Below are positions 6,588-13,014 of a stretch of DNA of 14,884 nucleotides, piece by piece. This stretch comes from Phycisphaeraceae bacterium (GTDB lineage: Bacteria > Planctomycetota > Phycisphaerae > Phycisphaerales > Phycisphaeraceae). The DNA lies in the NCBI GenBank assembly GCA_003551485.1, contig PUMS01000347.1:1-14884 (forward strand), given 5' to 3'. A model generated the notes under the pieces. It was not told where the DNA came from, did no database searches, and saw only the letters and a list, made by a program, of their open reading frames with translations. Position numbers and translations under genes: made by a program. Within the stretch, counting starts at the first letter, position 1, and each line of letters begins with the position of its first letter.

Positions 6588-7901
6588 TCATGATGCGCCG
6601 GCGACGGCGTCGGGGCCGCCAGCGGTTGGGGCGCGCGAATCCGACATCGCCGGGGCCAGCTCGGCCGGCTCCTGCGCGCCGGGGAAGCGGCGTTCGATCT
6701 CCTCTCGGGCGATGCTCACCCAGCGCGACAGCCGCCACGGCTGGTGGTCGACGGTGTGGGTGTCCTTGAGAATCAGTTCCAGCGGCCCACCGGCGGCGAT
6801 CTCCAGCGTCCGTGCCACATCGGCGCGGATGCGGGCCTCGTTGAACTCGACGCACACCGGCACCGGATCGGCCTTGCGGCAGAAGATGTACCGCCCGCCC
6901 AGCTTCTCGGCCAGCACACGCTGGTTGGCCAGCGGCGCCACCGACACCCGGCGCATCCGCGGGATGCGCTCGAGCACCAGGTCGATGCGGTGCTCGAGCT
7001 GCTCGCAGCAGCCGTAGTAATTCAGCCCGAAGCGAGACAGCAGCGGCACCTGGTAGGGCAGGACGAACTCATCGAACATCGACGGTGAGATGCCCACCGT
7101 CTCCTGCGATTCACCAAAGCCCCAGAGCTGATCAAGCCGCGGCGGGGAACCGGCCGGAGGCCAGAGCTCATCGGTGAGGCCGATGCCGCCCGAGCCCACA
7201 CCGTTGGTCTCGTTGTTGGGCGTGAGCAGGCCCTCGCCCTCGGCCCAGTCGATCAGCCGCTTCTGATCATCGTGCAGGAACGCCATGAGCCGATGCAGCG
7301 ATTCGGGGTCATCGTACATCAGCATCATCATCTGCTCGAGCCCCACCAGGTACACCGCATCCTGGGTCAGCCCCATTGACCACCACATCTGGCCGCGGAT
7401 TCGCGGCCGCAGCAGATCGCCCAGCAGGTCATCGGCCAGCTCGAGCCGCTGCCGCGTGGCCTGGCGGTCGACGTGGAACCGGCGCGGCCGCAGCTTCTCC
7501 AGGTCGCGCGGCAGGTCCTTCAACGGCGGGTCCCAGATGAAGCTGCCGCGGCGGTCGCCCTGCTGACGCGGGATGGGCACACCGTAGTCGCCGATCTCGA
7601 CCACCCAGGGCACATCGAAGTACGGCTCGGCCACCTGGTCGTCGCGCAGCACCTCGTGGGTACACAGGCGCTGGCGCAACGTCAACTCCCACCTGCGCAG
7701 CAGCGGATCGCGGCAGAGGCAGGCCTGCTCGGCCACCAGTTCCGGCCATGAGCCCTCGGGAAAGCACAGCACCATGGGCCGGATCGGCCGCAGGTGGTTG
7801 TGCCCCTGCCACAGCCGCCTGCGCTGCACCATCAGCGGCTGGTCGGCGAGGGCGCGTAGGCGCCGGGCCAGATCACGAAGAATCTCTCGGTCCTGGGGCA
7901 T
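6588..7901 (-). CDS. URO-D-like protein, YGCCE-motif type
   Basis: At 437 residues this is the longest of the URO-D-like paralogues and the most divergent. It keeps GFGESQETVGISPSMFDEF (261-279) and NYYGCCEQLEHRID (294-307) with Cys298-Cys299, then RVSVAPLAN and LKDTHTVDHQP (378-388). This pattern matches my recollection of a URO-D-like subgroup of undefined function in anaerobic and planctomycete genomes. The vicinal cysteines replace the HxDG/HxC motif and could bind zinc, another metal or a thiol substrate. The first ~70 residues have no counterpart in the others. The last ~25 residues are Ala/Pro-rich. The start at 7901 has GGAGG eight bases upstream; the longer GTG at 7916 lacks a good site. 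It starts 23 bases after the previous stop. The family call rests on fold-level motifs; function is inferred from the operon. Confidence 0.78.
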   Translation of the reverse strand: MPQDREILRDLARRLRALADQPLMVQRRRLWQGHNHLRPIRPMVLCFPEGSWPELVAEQACLCRDPLLRRWELTLRQRLCTHEVLRDDQVAEPYFDVPWVVEIGDYGVPIPRQQGDRRGSFIWDPPLKDLPRDLEKLRPRRFHVDRQATRQRLELADDLLGDLLRPRIRGQMWWSMGLTQDAVYLVGLEQMMMLMYDDPESLHRLMAFLHDDQKRLIDWAEGEGLLTPNNETNGVGSGGIGLTDELWPPAGSPPRLDQLWGFGESQETVGISPSMFDEFVLPYQVPLLSRFGLNYYGCCEQLEHRIDLVLERIPRMRRVSVAPLANQRVLAEKLGGRYIFCRKADPVPVCVEFNEARIRADVARTLEIAAGGPLELILKDTHTVDHQPWRLSRWVSIAREEIERRFPGAQEPAELAPAMSDSRAPTAGGPDAVAGAS

Positions 7902-7924
7902 CGTGCACGCCTCCACCGGCGAGT

Positions 7925-9031
7925 TCAGTCGTAGCGGCCGTAGGCGTCAACCAGCTCGATCAGGCGCTGGTAGGTCGCCCAGCTCACCGTCGGCGGCACG
8001 GAGTGGTCGCTGTGATAGGCATAGCCGCGGGTGGCCATGCCGGCCTGGAACTTGCCGGCGATCTCGGCCTCGAGCGCCTCGAGGTCGTTGCTCCCCATCA
8101 CCATCACGTCGATGTTGCCAAACAGCGCCAAACGGTCGCCGTAGCGCGGCGCCAGCTTCCGCACGTCCACATCCGCCTTGGCCTCCAGCGGCTGGAGGCA
8201 GTCGAAGCCGGCCTCGAGATACAGATCGATCACGGCGTTGATGTTGCCATCGGTGTGGTAGATGAACTTCATGTCGTGGGCGTGGGCCCACTGCACCAGC
8301 CGCCGGTGCTGCGGCCAGATCAGTTCGCGGTACATCTTCGGCGAGCAGAAGGTGGCGTGGTTGTAGGCCATGTCACCGTAGCACCACAGGCCGTCGGGCC
8401 AGGCCCCCTCGGCGATGACCGCATCGAGGTTGCGCATCACCTCGCTGGTGAACGCCTCGGCCACATCGGCCACCCATTCGGGGTCCTCGGCCATGGCGAT
8501 GGCGGTCAGTTCATCGCCCATCATGGCCCGGGTCTGCTCGAACGGCTCGACGCAGGCCATGTAGCACCACTTGCCCTTCTCGCGCCCCAATCGCTCGGCC
8601 CGCCGCGCGGCGGGCGGGTTGATCTGAAGCCCGCTGTCCAGCAGGGCCGGCTTGTAGATGCGCTGCCACTTCTCGCGGCTGTCGCAGTCGAAGCCCAGGT
8701 GCTCGGGCGTGCCGCTCCTGTCGCGCCAGTAGCGCACCAGCTTGCCGTGGCCGTCGCGCACGATGCGGGTCTGGGCATCGACCTCGATCACCTGATCGCG
8801 GCCGGCCAGCGGCGCCGGCCAGCACCAGGCGATCTGGTGGAAGTCGCTGCCGAGCATCTCGAGCACGTGCCGGGCATCGCCGTTGAGCCCCTCGCCCTGC
8901 CAGCGCTCGATCGTCTCGCCCCAGAACGTGTCGTGCCGCGGCACGCGGTCGTGGTCCTGGCGGGCGAACATCCGCTGGACCCGCTGGCGGCCTGTCAACG
9001 TCGCCTCGCATGTCAACGTCGCATTGCTCAT
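7925..9031 (-). CDS. URO-D-like corrinoid methyltransferase, HTDG type
   Basis: This 368-residue URO-D-like protein directly follows the corrinoid protein gene, making it the best candidate for that protein's methyltransferase I. Residues 14-30 (GRQRVQRMFARQDHDRV) are the family N-terminus. WCYGDMAYN (216-224) and the FCSPKMY block come next. FIYHTDGNI (256-264) carries His259 and Asp261 of the HxDG motif, followed by LQPLEAKADVDV, GNIDV (305-309) and the YHSDHSVPPTVSW block (339-351). The HxDG sequence differs from the HxC zinc motif of the CoM methyltransferases MtaA/MtbA. Methyltransferases I such as the vanillate enzyme also belong to this superfamily. The start at 9031 has GGAG eight bases upstream; ATG 9037 would leave only two bases. 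The donor cannot be told from sequence. Confidence 0.87.
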   Translation of the reverse strand: MSNATLTCEATLTGRQRVQRMFARQDHDRVPRHDTFWGETIERWQGEGLNGDARHVLEMLGSDFHQIAWCWPAPLAGRDQVIEVDAQTRIVRDGHGKLVRYWRDRSGTPEHLGFDCDSREKWQRIYKPALLDSGLQINPPAARRAERLGREKGKWCYMACVEPFEQTRAMMGDELTAIAMAEDPEWVADVAEAFTSEVMRNLDAVIAEGAWPDGLWCYGDMAYNHATFCSPKMYRELIWPQHRRLVQWAHAHDMKFIYHTDGNINAVIDLYLEAGFDCLQPLEAKADVDVRKLAPRYGDRLALFGNIDVMVMGSNDLEALEAEIAGKFQAGMATRGYAYHSDHSVPPTVSWATYQRLIELVDAYGRYD

Positions 9032-9059
9032 CCACATCACTCCATCGCCCGCGGGCCTT

Positions 9060-9698
9060 TCACCCTGCGGGCATCAGACGTCGGGTTTCCCGCACCACCG
9101 CGGCGGCATCCTTCGCATAACCATCGGCACCGATCCGCCGGGCGAAGCTGCTGGTGACCGGCGCGCCGCCGACGATGATCCTGGCCTTCAGCCCCGCGCA
9201 GCGCAGCGCGCGTACGGTGCGCTGCATGGCGGGCAGTGTCGTGGTCATCAGCGATGACAAGCCGATGACATCGGCCCCGTAATCACCCGCGGCCTCGATG
9301 AAGGTCTCGGGCGAGACGTTGGTTCCCAGGTCCACCACGGCGTAGTTGCTCCCCTTCCACATCATGGCCACCAGGTTCTTGCCGATGTCGTGAAGATCGC
9401 CCTGCACCGTGCCGATCACCGCGGTGAACTCGGGGCGGATGCCGGCATCGACCAGCACCGGCTCGAGCACGGCCATGCTTCGCTTCATCGCCCTGGCGGC
9501 GGTGAGGACCTCGGGGATGAAGGCCTGCTCGTTGCTGAACCGCCGGCCCACATCGGCCATCCCCGCGGCGAGGGCATCGAGCATCTTCCTGGGCGGCTCA
9601 CCGGCCGCCACCGCCGCGCGCATCAGGGCCACCGCCTCATCGCGCCGGCCGTGCTCGATGGCCGCGGTGAGGGCGTCAAGGGTGTCGGTGCCGCGCAT
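9060..9698 (-). CDS. Stand-alone corrinoid (B12)-binding methyl carrier protein
   Basis: This 212-residue protein has the two domains of corrinoid methyl carriers (MtaC/MtbC/MtvC-like, and the MetH B12 module). A helical cap covers residues ~1-88. A Rossmann-like cobalamin domain follows, with GDLHDIGKN (100-108), whose Asp101-x-His103-x-x-Gly106 supplies the histidine that replaces the lower cobalt ligand. GLSSLMTTT (146-154) and IIVGGAPV (174-181) complete the base-off B12 pocket. Length is typical. It carries methyl between methyltransferases by cycling Co(I)/CH3-Co(III). It is the first gene of the minus-strand operon, so it is probably made in quantity for the enzymes encoded after it. 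The start at 9698 has GGGAG seven bases upstream. The call is firm; which of the URO-D-like proteins dock with it is inference. Confidence 0.95.
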   Translation of the reverse strand: MRGTDTLDALTAAIEHGRRDEAVALMRAAVAAGEPPRKMLDALAAGMADVGRRFSNEQAFIPEVLTAARAMKRSMAVLEPVLVDAGIRPEFTAVIGTVQGDLHDIGKNLVAMMWKGSNYAVVDLGTNVSPETFIEAAGDYGADVIGLSSLMTTTLPAMQRTVRALRCAGLKARIIVGGAPVTSSFARRIGADGYAKDAAAVVRETRRLMPAG

Positions 9699-9713
9699 GG
9701 GAAGACTCCCGAC

Positions 9714-9731
9714 GGTGGCGCTACAGCCACC
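9714..9731. promoter_or_regulatory. 5'-leader hairpin before the corrinoid operon
   Basis: GGTGGC-GCTACA-GCCACC forms a perfect 6-bp stem with a 6-base loop. It lies between the predicted start of transcription and the ribosome site of the corrinoid protein gene. It may stabilise the leader or take part in translational control. It does not resemble a cobalamin riboswitch. Confidence 0.35.
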
Positions 9732-9742
9732 GCCATATGCTC

Positions 9743-9770
9743 ATAATAGGACTGCGATATCCTGATGCAA
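9743..9770 (-). promoter_or_regulatory. Putative promoter of the corrinoid methyltransferase operon
   Basis: On the minus strand, TTGCAT (bases 9765-9770) and TATTAT (9743-9748) are 16 bases apart. The -10 matches the sigma70 consensus at five of six positions and the -35 at three. This AT-rich patch stands out in a GC-rich intergenic region. It would give a leader of roughly 40 bases containing the 9714-9731 hairpin. Confidence 0.45.
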
Positions 9771-9795
9771 CCCGGCCCAGGCGACACCGATGCTA

Positions 9796-9822
9796 CCCCC
9801 CGCCCCGCCCGCCCCGCCCGCC
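9796..9822 (-). other. G-run tract with quadruplex potential upstream of operon promoter
   Basis: The plus strand has runs of C (CCCCCC, CCCC, CCC, CCCC, CCC) separated by single G. On the minus strand these become five G-runs of three or more with one-base loops. This meets the usual G-quadruplex pattern and lies about 25 bases upstream of the putative -35. Confidence 0.6.
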
Positions 9823-9924
9823 GCGGGCAGCGGAAGGGCAATCAACCCGGAGCGTTGTCGTCTTGACCTCGAAGCGATGCAGGAGGGCATGGCGGGCAGG
9901 CGCAACCAGCCCATCTTAGCGCGA

Positions 9925-9930
9925 TATACT
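9925..9930 (+). promoter_or_regulatory. Possible -10 element for the plus-strand lipoprotein/RACE genes
   Basis: TATACT matches five of six bases of the sigma70 -10 consensus and lies 60 bases before the lipoprotein ATG. No convincing -35 is seen 16-18 bases upstream, so it may depend on an activator or be chance. Confidence 0.25.
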
Positions 9931-9989
9931 GTCAATCGAGGCTTAACCCCCCCGAGTTGACGATGGCCGCTGCCAGCCCGGAGGAACCG

Positions 9990-10511
9990 ATGCGAGCAAA
10001 CTACAGCCTGCTGCTCCTGCCTGCCCTGATGTTGACCATCCTTCCCTCATGCGGATGCGATGCTTCATCGAGACCCGATCTCGTCGAGCCCATCGGCGAC
10101 TATACCTGGGTCAGTGGCCAGGTGGAACTGGGCCTGCGGGAAGGTTCACGCGGCGGAGATGAGCACGATCCGGAAGCCTATCTGCGCATCAGCGGCTTTG
10201 AAGCAGCGCCTGATGACCTCCGTCTGGCGGCAACGGTCGGAGTGGTGCAGGAGCAGACGGGCATCGCCCGGTGGATGATACGGTACCCCGCGAGGCATCT
10301 GACGTCGCCACCATTCGCTCAGGATGGTCGGCCAGCCGCCATTGTGGCCGGATATTTTTCAGATTACGCCATTGAGGCGGGCGCCGACCCGCGCTATCCC
10401 ATCCGCGTGTTCGTGGATTATGAAATCTGGCAGGGCGATCCTGTGGCCGGCGGCCGCTTGCTCAGGAAGGACACGCTTCTGTCTGAGCCGTTCGACCTCC
10501 GCGTTGAATGA
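9990..10511 (+). CDS. Small predicted lipoprotein of unknown function
   Basis: This 173-residue protein begins with a clear lipoprotein signal. A short N-terminus (MRANYS) is followed by a Leu-rich hydrophobic core, and the lipobox L18-P19-S20-C21 makes Cys21 the likely lipidated residue. The ~150-residue mature part has alternating hydrophobic and charged residues that suggest a beta-rich domain (for example YTWVSGQVELGLR and IRVFVDYEIWQ). I recognise no family. GGAGG five bases before ATG 9990 decides the start; an upstream in-frame ATG at 9957 lacks such a site. It is read divergently from the corrinoid operon and ends 90 bases before the RACE gene on the same strand. That gap contains two weak hairpins but no obvious terminator, so the two may share a transcript. 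A role in substrate capture at the envelope is speculation. Confidence 0.72.
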   Translation: MRANYSLLLLPALMLTILPSCGCDASSRPDLVEPIGDYTWVSGQVELGLREGSRGGDEHDPEAYLRISGFEAAPDDLRLAATVGVVQEQTGIARWMIRYPARHLTSPPFAQDGRPAAIVAGYFSDYAIEAGADPRYPIRVFVDYEIWQGDPVAGGRLLRKDTLLSEPFDLRVE

Positions 10512-10601
10512 CGGTCCTGGGATGCGCGTATTGATCGCTCTGTCACCGTCAGTGGTGGAGGCGGCTGGTCAAGGCTTGCCTCCCGAATCAGAAGGTTGCC
10601 C

Positions 10602-12467
10602 ATGTCCGGCCATACCGCACTCGACGTTCACCTGCCCGATCAGCCCACGCGGACCATTCACATCGACAGCCAGACCGCGGCCGCAGCCGATCTGACCGAC
10701 CTGCTCAGCCGTGAGCACCTGCCACTGAACACCCGCTGCGGCCGAAGGGGCCTGTGCGATGGCTGCCTGGTCGAGCTTCACCACGGCGCACTCGAGCGCA
10801 TCGAGGATGGCCAACGCATTGAGGCCGAGCCGGGCCGCCCCCTGACGCTGAGGGGCTGTGAGCTTCGCCCCGCCCACGGGCCGCGGATCGAACTCACCAT
10901 CCCGCCCCGGTCCCTGCTCGCCTGCCAGCCGCAGGTGGTCAGCGACTACCAGATCAACGTGAGCTGGGCCTTCGCCCCGCTGCTGGACAACAGCCCCGGC
11001 GCCGGGGGCCACCCCGTGGGCATCGCCGTGGATGTGGGCACCACGACGGTGGCCCTTCGCCTGTTGGACCTGACCGATGGCCGGATCATCGACACCGCCA
11101 GCGGCCTCAACCGCCAGGCGCACATGGGCGATGATGTGCTCACCCGGATCAACCTCTGCGCCACCGACCCCAGCGCCACCGCTGCGCTCCAGCACGCCCT
11201 GGTGGACCAGACCCTCTGCCCGCTGATCCGCACCATGCTCGAGCGCCAGGGCATCGCCGCCGGGCAGGTGCGCGGCCTGGTCCTGGCCGGCAACACCACC
11301 ATGCTGCACCTGCTGGCCGGCATCGACCCCAGTCCCATGGGCGTGGTGCCCTTCACAGCGGCATTCCTGGACCACCGTACACTCGATGCGGCAACCATCA
11401 GCCCGAAGCTGGCCTCGATCCTGTGCCCCGCCGCGGCAGCCGCCCCCGCGGCCGAGCCGCTGCCGGGCAACGGCGATGGCCTTGCGGGTGCAAGCAGCGC
11501 TGCCCCCCGGCAGGTGGAAGGCGACAGCGGGGCAATGGATGCGCAGCCTATCGGGAAAACCTCACCTCAGACGGACACGCCTTCCGGGGGCGGGGGCGAA
11601 GGAACTTCCGGGGGCGGGGGTGGGGGGGTGATGCATCTGCTGCCGGGGGCGGCGGCGTATGTCGGGGCCGATGTTGTGGCGGGCGTCTTCGCCTCGGGCA
11701 TGGCCTATGCGCAGCGGCCGGAACTGCTGGTGGACGTGGGCACCAACGGCGAGATCGTGCTGGCCCACGACGACCAGCTCATCGGCTGCGCCACCGCGGC
11801 GGGGCCCGCCTTCGAGGGCTCGCGGCTGTCCTGCGGCGTGCGGGCCGGCGACGGCGCCATCAGCCGCGTGAGCATAGACGCCGAGCCCTTCGCCCTGCAC
11901 ACCCAGACCATCGGCAAGGGCCGGCCCATCGGCATCTGCGGCTCGGCCTACGTCGACCTGCTGGCCGAAGCGCGGCGGGTGGGGCTGCTGACCCCCCCGG
12001 GCCGATTCGATATCGACGCCATCCCCGCCGCGAAGGGCCTGCTCACCGGCAACGGCCACCAGCGCAGCCTTCGCCTGGTCGAGGGGCGCGGCCGGGCGCC
12101 CATCGGCATCACCGAGACCGACATCGCCAGCCTCCTCCAGGCCAAGGCCGCCATCGCCGCGGGCATCCTCACCCTGCTCGAGGCCACCGGCATCGAGCCG
12201 GCCGACATCGCCGCGGTCCACCTCGCCGGCGGCTTCGGCATGCACATGGACCCGGCCCACGCCATCGGCTGCGGCCTGCTGCCCGGCTTCGAGCCCCGGC
12301 AGGTGCAGATCATGGGCAACACCTCCCTGGCCGGCGCCTACCTGACGATGGTCGACCGCACCGCCCTGGATGAGATCGCCCGCCTCGCCCGCCACATCGA
12401 GGTGATCGAACTCAACCAGTGGCCCAGCTTCGAAGACCGCTACATCGACCAACTCGCCCTGCCCTGA
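10602..12467 (+). CDS. RACE-type reductive activator of corrinoid proteins (ferredoxin + ASKHA)
   Basis: This 621-residue protein activates corrinoid methyltransferases by ATP-dependent reduction of inactive Co(II) to Co(I) (RamA/AcsV/DUF4445-type family). Residues 1-105 are a plant-type [2Fe-2S] ferredoxin with Cys46, Cys52, Cys55 (TRCGRRGLCDGC) and Cys86. The ATPase-like ASKHA part follows: VDVGTTTVAL (143-152), NRQAHMGDDV (170-179), LAGNTTMLHLL (228-238), VDVGTNGE (~376-383), CGSAYVDLL, LAGGFG (541-546) and NTSLAGAY (573-580). Residues ~275-343 are an unusual low-complexity insert. GAAGG six bases before ATG 10602 decides the start over the in-frame TTG at 10596. It is divergent from the corrinoid operon, and it is the only corrinoid activator visible in the window. 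The corrinoid protein at 9060-9698 is the obvious partner. Electrons must come from an outside reductase. Confidence 0.93.
   Translation: MSGHTALDVHLPDQPTRTIHIDSQTAAAADLTDLLSREHLPLNTRCGRRGLCDGCLVELHHGALERIEDGQRIEAEPGRPLTLRGCELRPAHGPRIELTIPPRSLLACQPQVVSDYQINVSWAFAPLLDNSPGAGGHPVGIAVDVGTTTVALRLLDLTDGRIIDTASGLNRQAHMGDDVLTRINLCATDPSATAALQHALVDQTLCPLIRTMLERQGIAAGQVRGLVLAGNTTMLHLLAGIDPSPMGVVPFTAAFLDHRTLDAATISPKLASILCPAAAAAPAAEPLPGNGDGLAGASSAAPRQVEGDSGAMDAQPIGKTSPQTDTPSGGGGEGTSGGGGGGVMHLLPGAAAYVGADVVAGVFASGMAYAQRPELLVDVGTNGEIVLAHDDQLIGCATAAGPAFEGSRLSCGVRAGDGAISRVSIDAEPFALHTQTIGKGRPIGICGSAYVDLLAEARRVGLLTPPGRFDIDAIPAAKGLLTGNGHQRSLRLVEGRGRAPIGITETDIASLLQAKAAIAAGILTLLEATGIEPADIAAVHLAGGFGMHMDPAHAIGCGLLPGFEPRQVQIMGNTSLAGAYLTMVDRTALDEIARLARHIEVIELNQWPSFEDRYIDQLALP
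11581..11620 (+). repeat. In-frame 24-base direct repeat inside RACE insert
   Basis: CTTCCGGGGGCGGGGG occurs at 11581-11596 and 11605-11620, a 24-base (eight-codon) period that keeps the frame. It encodes Ser-Gly4-type runs. It sits at the end of a low-complexity insert (about 11420-11630) between two conserved ASKHA blocks. This points to repeat expansion or insertion of a GC-rich element in the coding sequence. Confidence 0.7.
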
Positions 12468-12475
12468 AAATAACT

Positions 12476-12552
12476 CCCTCTCCCTCCGGGAGAGGGCTGG
12501 GGTGAGGGGAGACGTACAAGCACCATCCGAGCCCGCCCTCACCCCCGGCCCC
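12476..12552 (+). repeat. Palindromic repeat, left arm (module A)
   Basis: Bases 12476-12496 form a 9-bp hairpin (CCCTCTCCC...GGGAGAGGG, 3-base loop), followed by CTGGGGTGAGGGGAGA. Bases 12476-12512 match the reverse complement of 12978-13014 at 36 of 37 positions. After a diverged spacer, GCCCTCACCCCCGGCCCC at 12535-12552 matches the reverse complement of 12938-12955 exactly and at the same distance. The hairpin starts nine bases after the RACE stop and may help end its transcript. The module resembles widespread bacterial extragenic palindromes. Confidence 0.8.
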
Positions 12553-12571
12553 TCTCCCGGGGGGAGAGGGG
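12549..12571. repeat. Second CCCCTCTCC hairpin in left arm
   Basis: CCCCTCTCC and GGAGAGGGG pair as a 9-bp stem around a 5-base loop. The module is the inverted partner of the hairpin at 12476-12496 and has no counterpart at the matching place in the right arm. Confidence 0.7.
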
Positions 12572-12654
12572 AGAAAGAGCCGCCCGCACTTTTCATCCTC
12601 GTGGGTGAGGCGCCAGCCTCATGGGACACGGCCCTGAAAACCGCCCCGGAAGGG

Positions 12655-12682
12655 AGCAGGCCGTAGGGTGGGTAGAGCGAGG
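12655..12682 (+). repeat. Inverted repeat module B, left copy
   Basis: This 28-base unit contains GTAGGGTGGGTAGAGCGAGG and is an exact reverse complement of 12884-12911. GCGCTAGACCCACC downstream (12713-12726) partly pairs with its GGTGGGTAGAGCG, so each copy is itself an imperfect palindrome. Confidence 0.8.
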
Positions 12683-12883
12683 TCTTCCGAGCGACGGCTT
12701 CAACAGCGCTCCGCGCTAGACCCACCACTCCGGCGTGGCCGCGACAGGCGCCGGGGCCTTCCCAAGGGTCAGGGAAGGGGGAGCGGGGGCTGAGCCATCC
12801 CCCCTGCGGTTCGTGTCGACTTTGTGCAGATCGGGGGGGCAAACCGTGCTCGCACCCGGGGGTGGTGGGTTTCGCTCGCAAAG

Positions 12884-12911
12884 CCTCGCTCTACCCACCC
12901 TACGGCCTGCT
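12884..12911 (-). repeat. Inverted repeat module B, right copy
   Basis: Exact reverse complement of 12655-12682 over 28 bases. The upstream GGTGGGTTTCGCTCGC (12864-12881 region) can pair with its CTACCCACC end, making a self-contained hairpin. Confidence 0.8.
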
Positions 12912-12937
12912 TCCTCCCGGGCGATTCTCAGAGCAGT

Positions 12938-13014
12938 GGGGCCGGGGGTGAGGGCAGGTTCGGACGGTCTCTGCGTATCTCCCCTCACCCCAGCCCTCTC
13001 CCGGTGGGAGAGGG
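12938..13014 (-). repeat. Palindromic repeat, right arm (module A)
   Basis: This is the inverted copy of 12476-12552: a hairpin at 12994-13014 with the same CCCTCTCC/GGAGAGGG stem, a spacer, and GGGGCCGGGGGTGAGGGC at 12938-12955. It overlaps the end of the helicase gene, so the last ~10 codons and the stop of that gene are repeat sequence. Confidence 0.8.

Larger units (their letters stand above)
12468..12984. other. Gene-free interval of palindromic repeats
   Basis: No reading frame here has coding character. The interval between the RACE stop and the helicase stop is filled by dispersed-repeat units arranged as two arms with the same module order in opposite directions. Each arm has a CCCTCTCC/GGAGAGGG hairpin, then GCCCTCACCCCCGGCCCC, then a GGTGGGTAGAGCGAGG unit. 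The centre, around 12726-12865, is GC-rich and shows nothing I can name. Confidence 0.7.

Noticed and set aside
5299..7017. 572-codon plus-strand frame across two URO-D-like genes
   Set aside because: Antisense shadow caused by high GC; it spans a gene boundary on the other strand and shows no recognisable motif. The 7748-9157 plus frame was rejected for the same reason.
2490..9031. Heme-biosynthesis uroporphyrinogen decarboxylase (HemE) for the URO-D-like genes
   Set aside because: None has the N-terminal RQAGRY substrate-binding motif, there are four copies, and three are in an operon with a corrinoid carrier.
9699..9960. Cobalamin riboswitch in the divergent region
   Set aside because: No B12-box-like sequence or multi-stem junction was found on either strand; only a single small hairpin is present.
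10557..10583. GGAGGC/GCCTCC hairpin between lipoprotein and RACE as a terminator
   Set aside because: The stem is only six base pairs with a 15-base loop and no T-tract, and it lies right before the RACE ribosome site; too weak to call.
12716..12988. Small open frames on both strands in the repeat interval
   Set aside because: They are composed mostly of repeat modules, lack ribosome sites and have no coding character.
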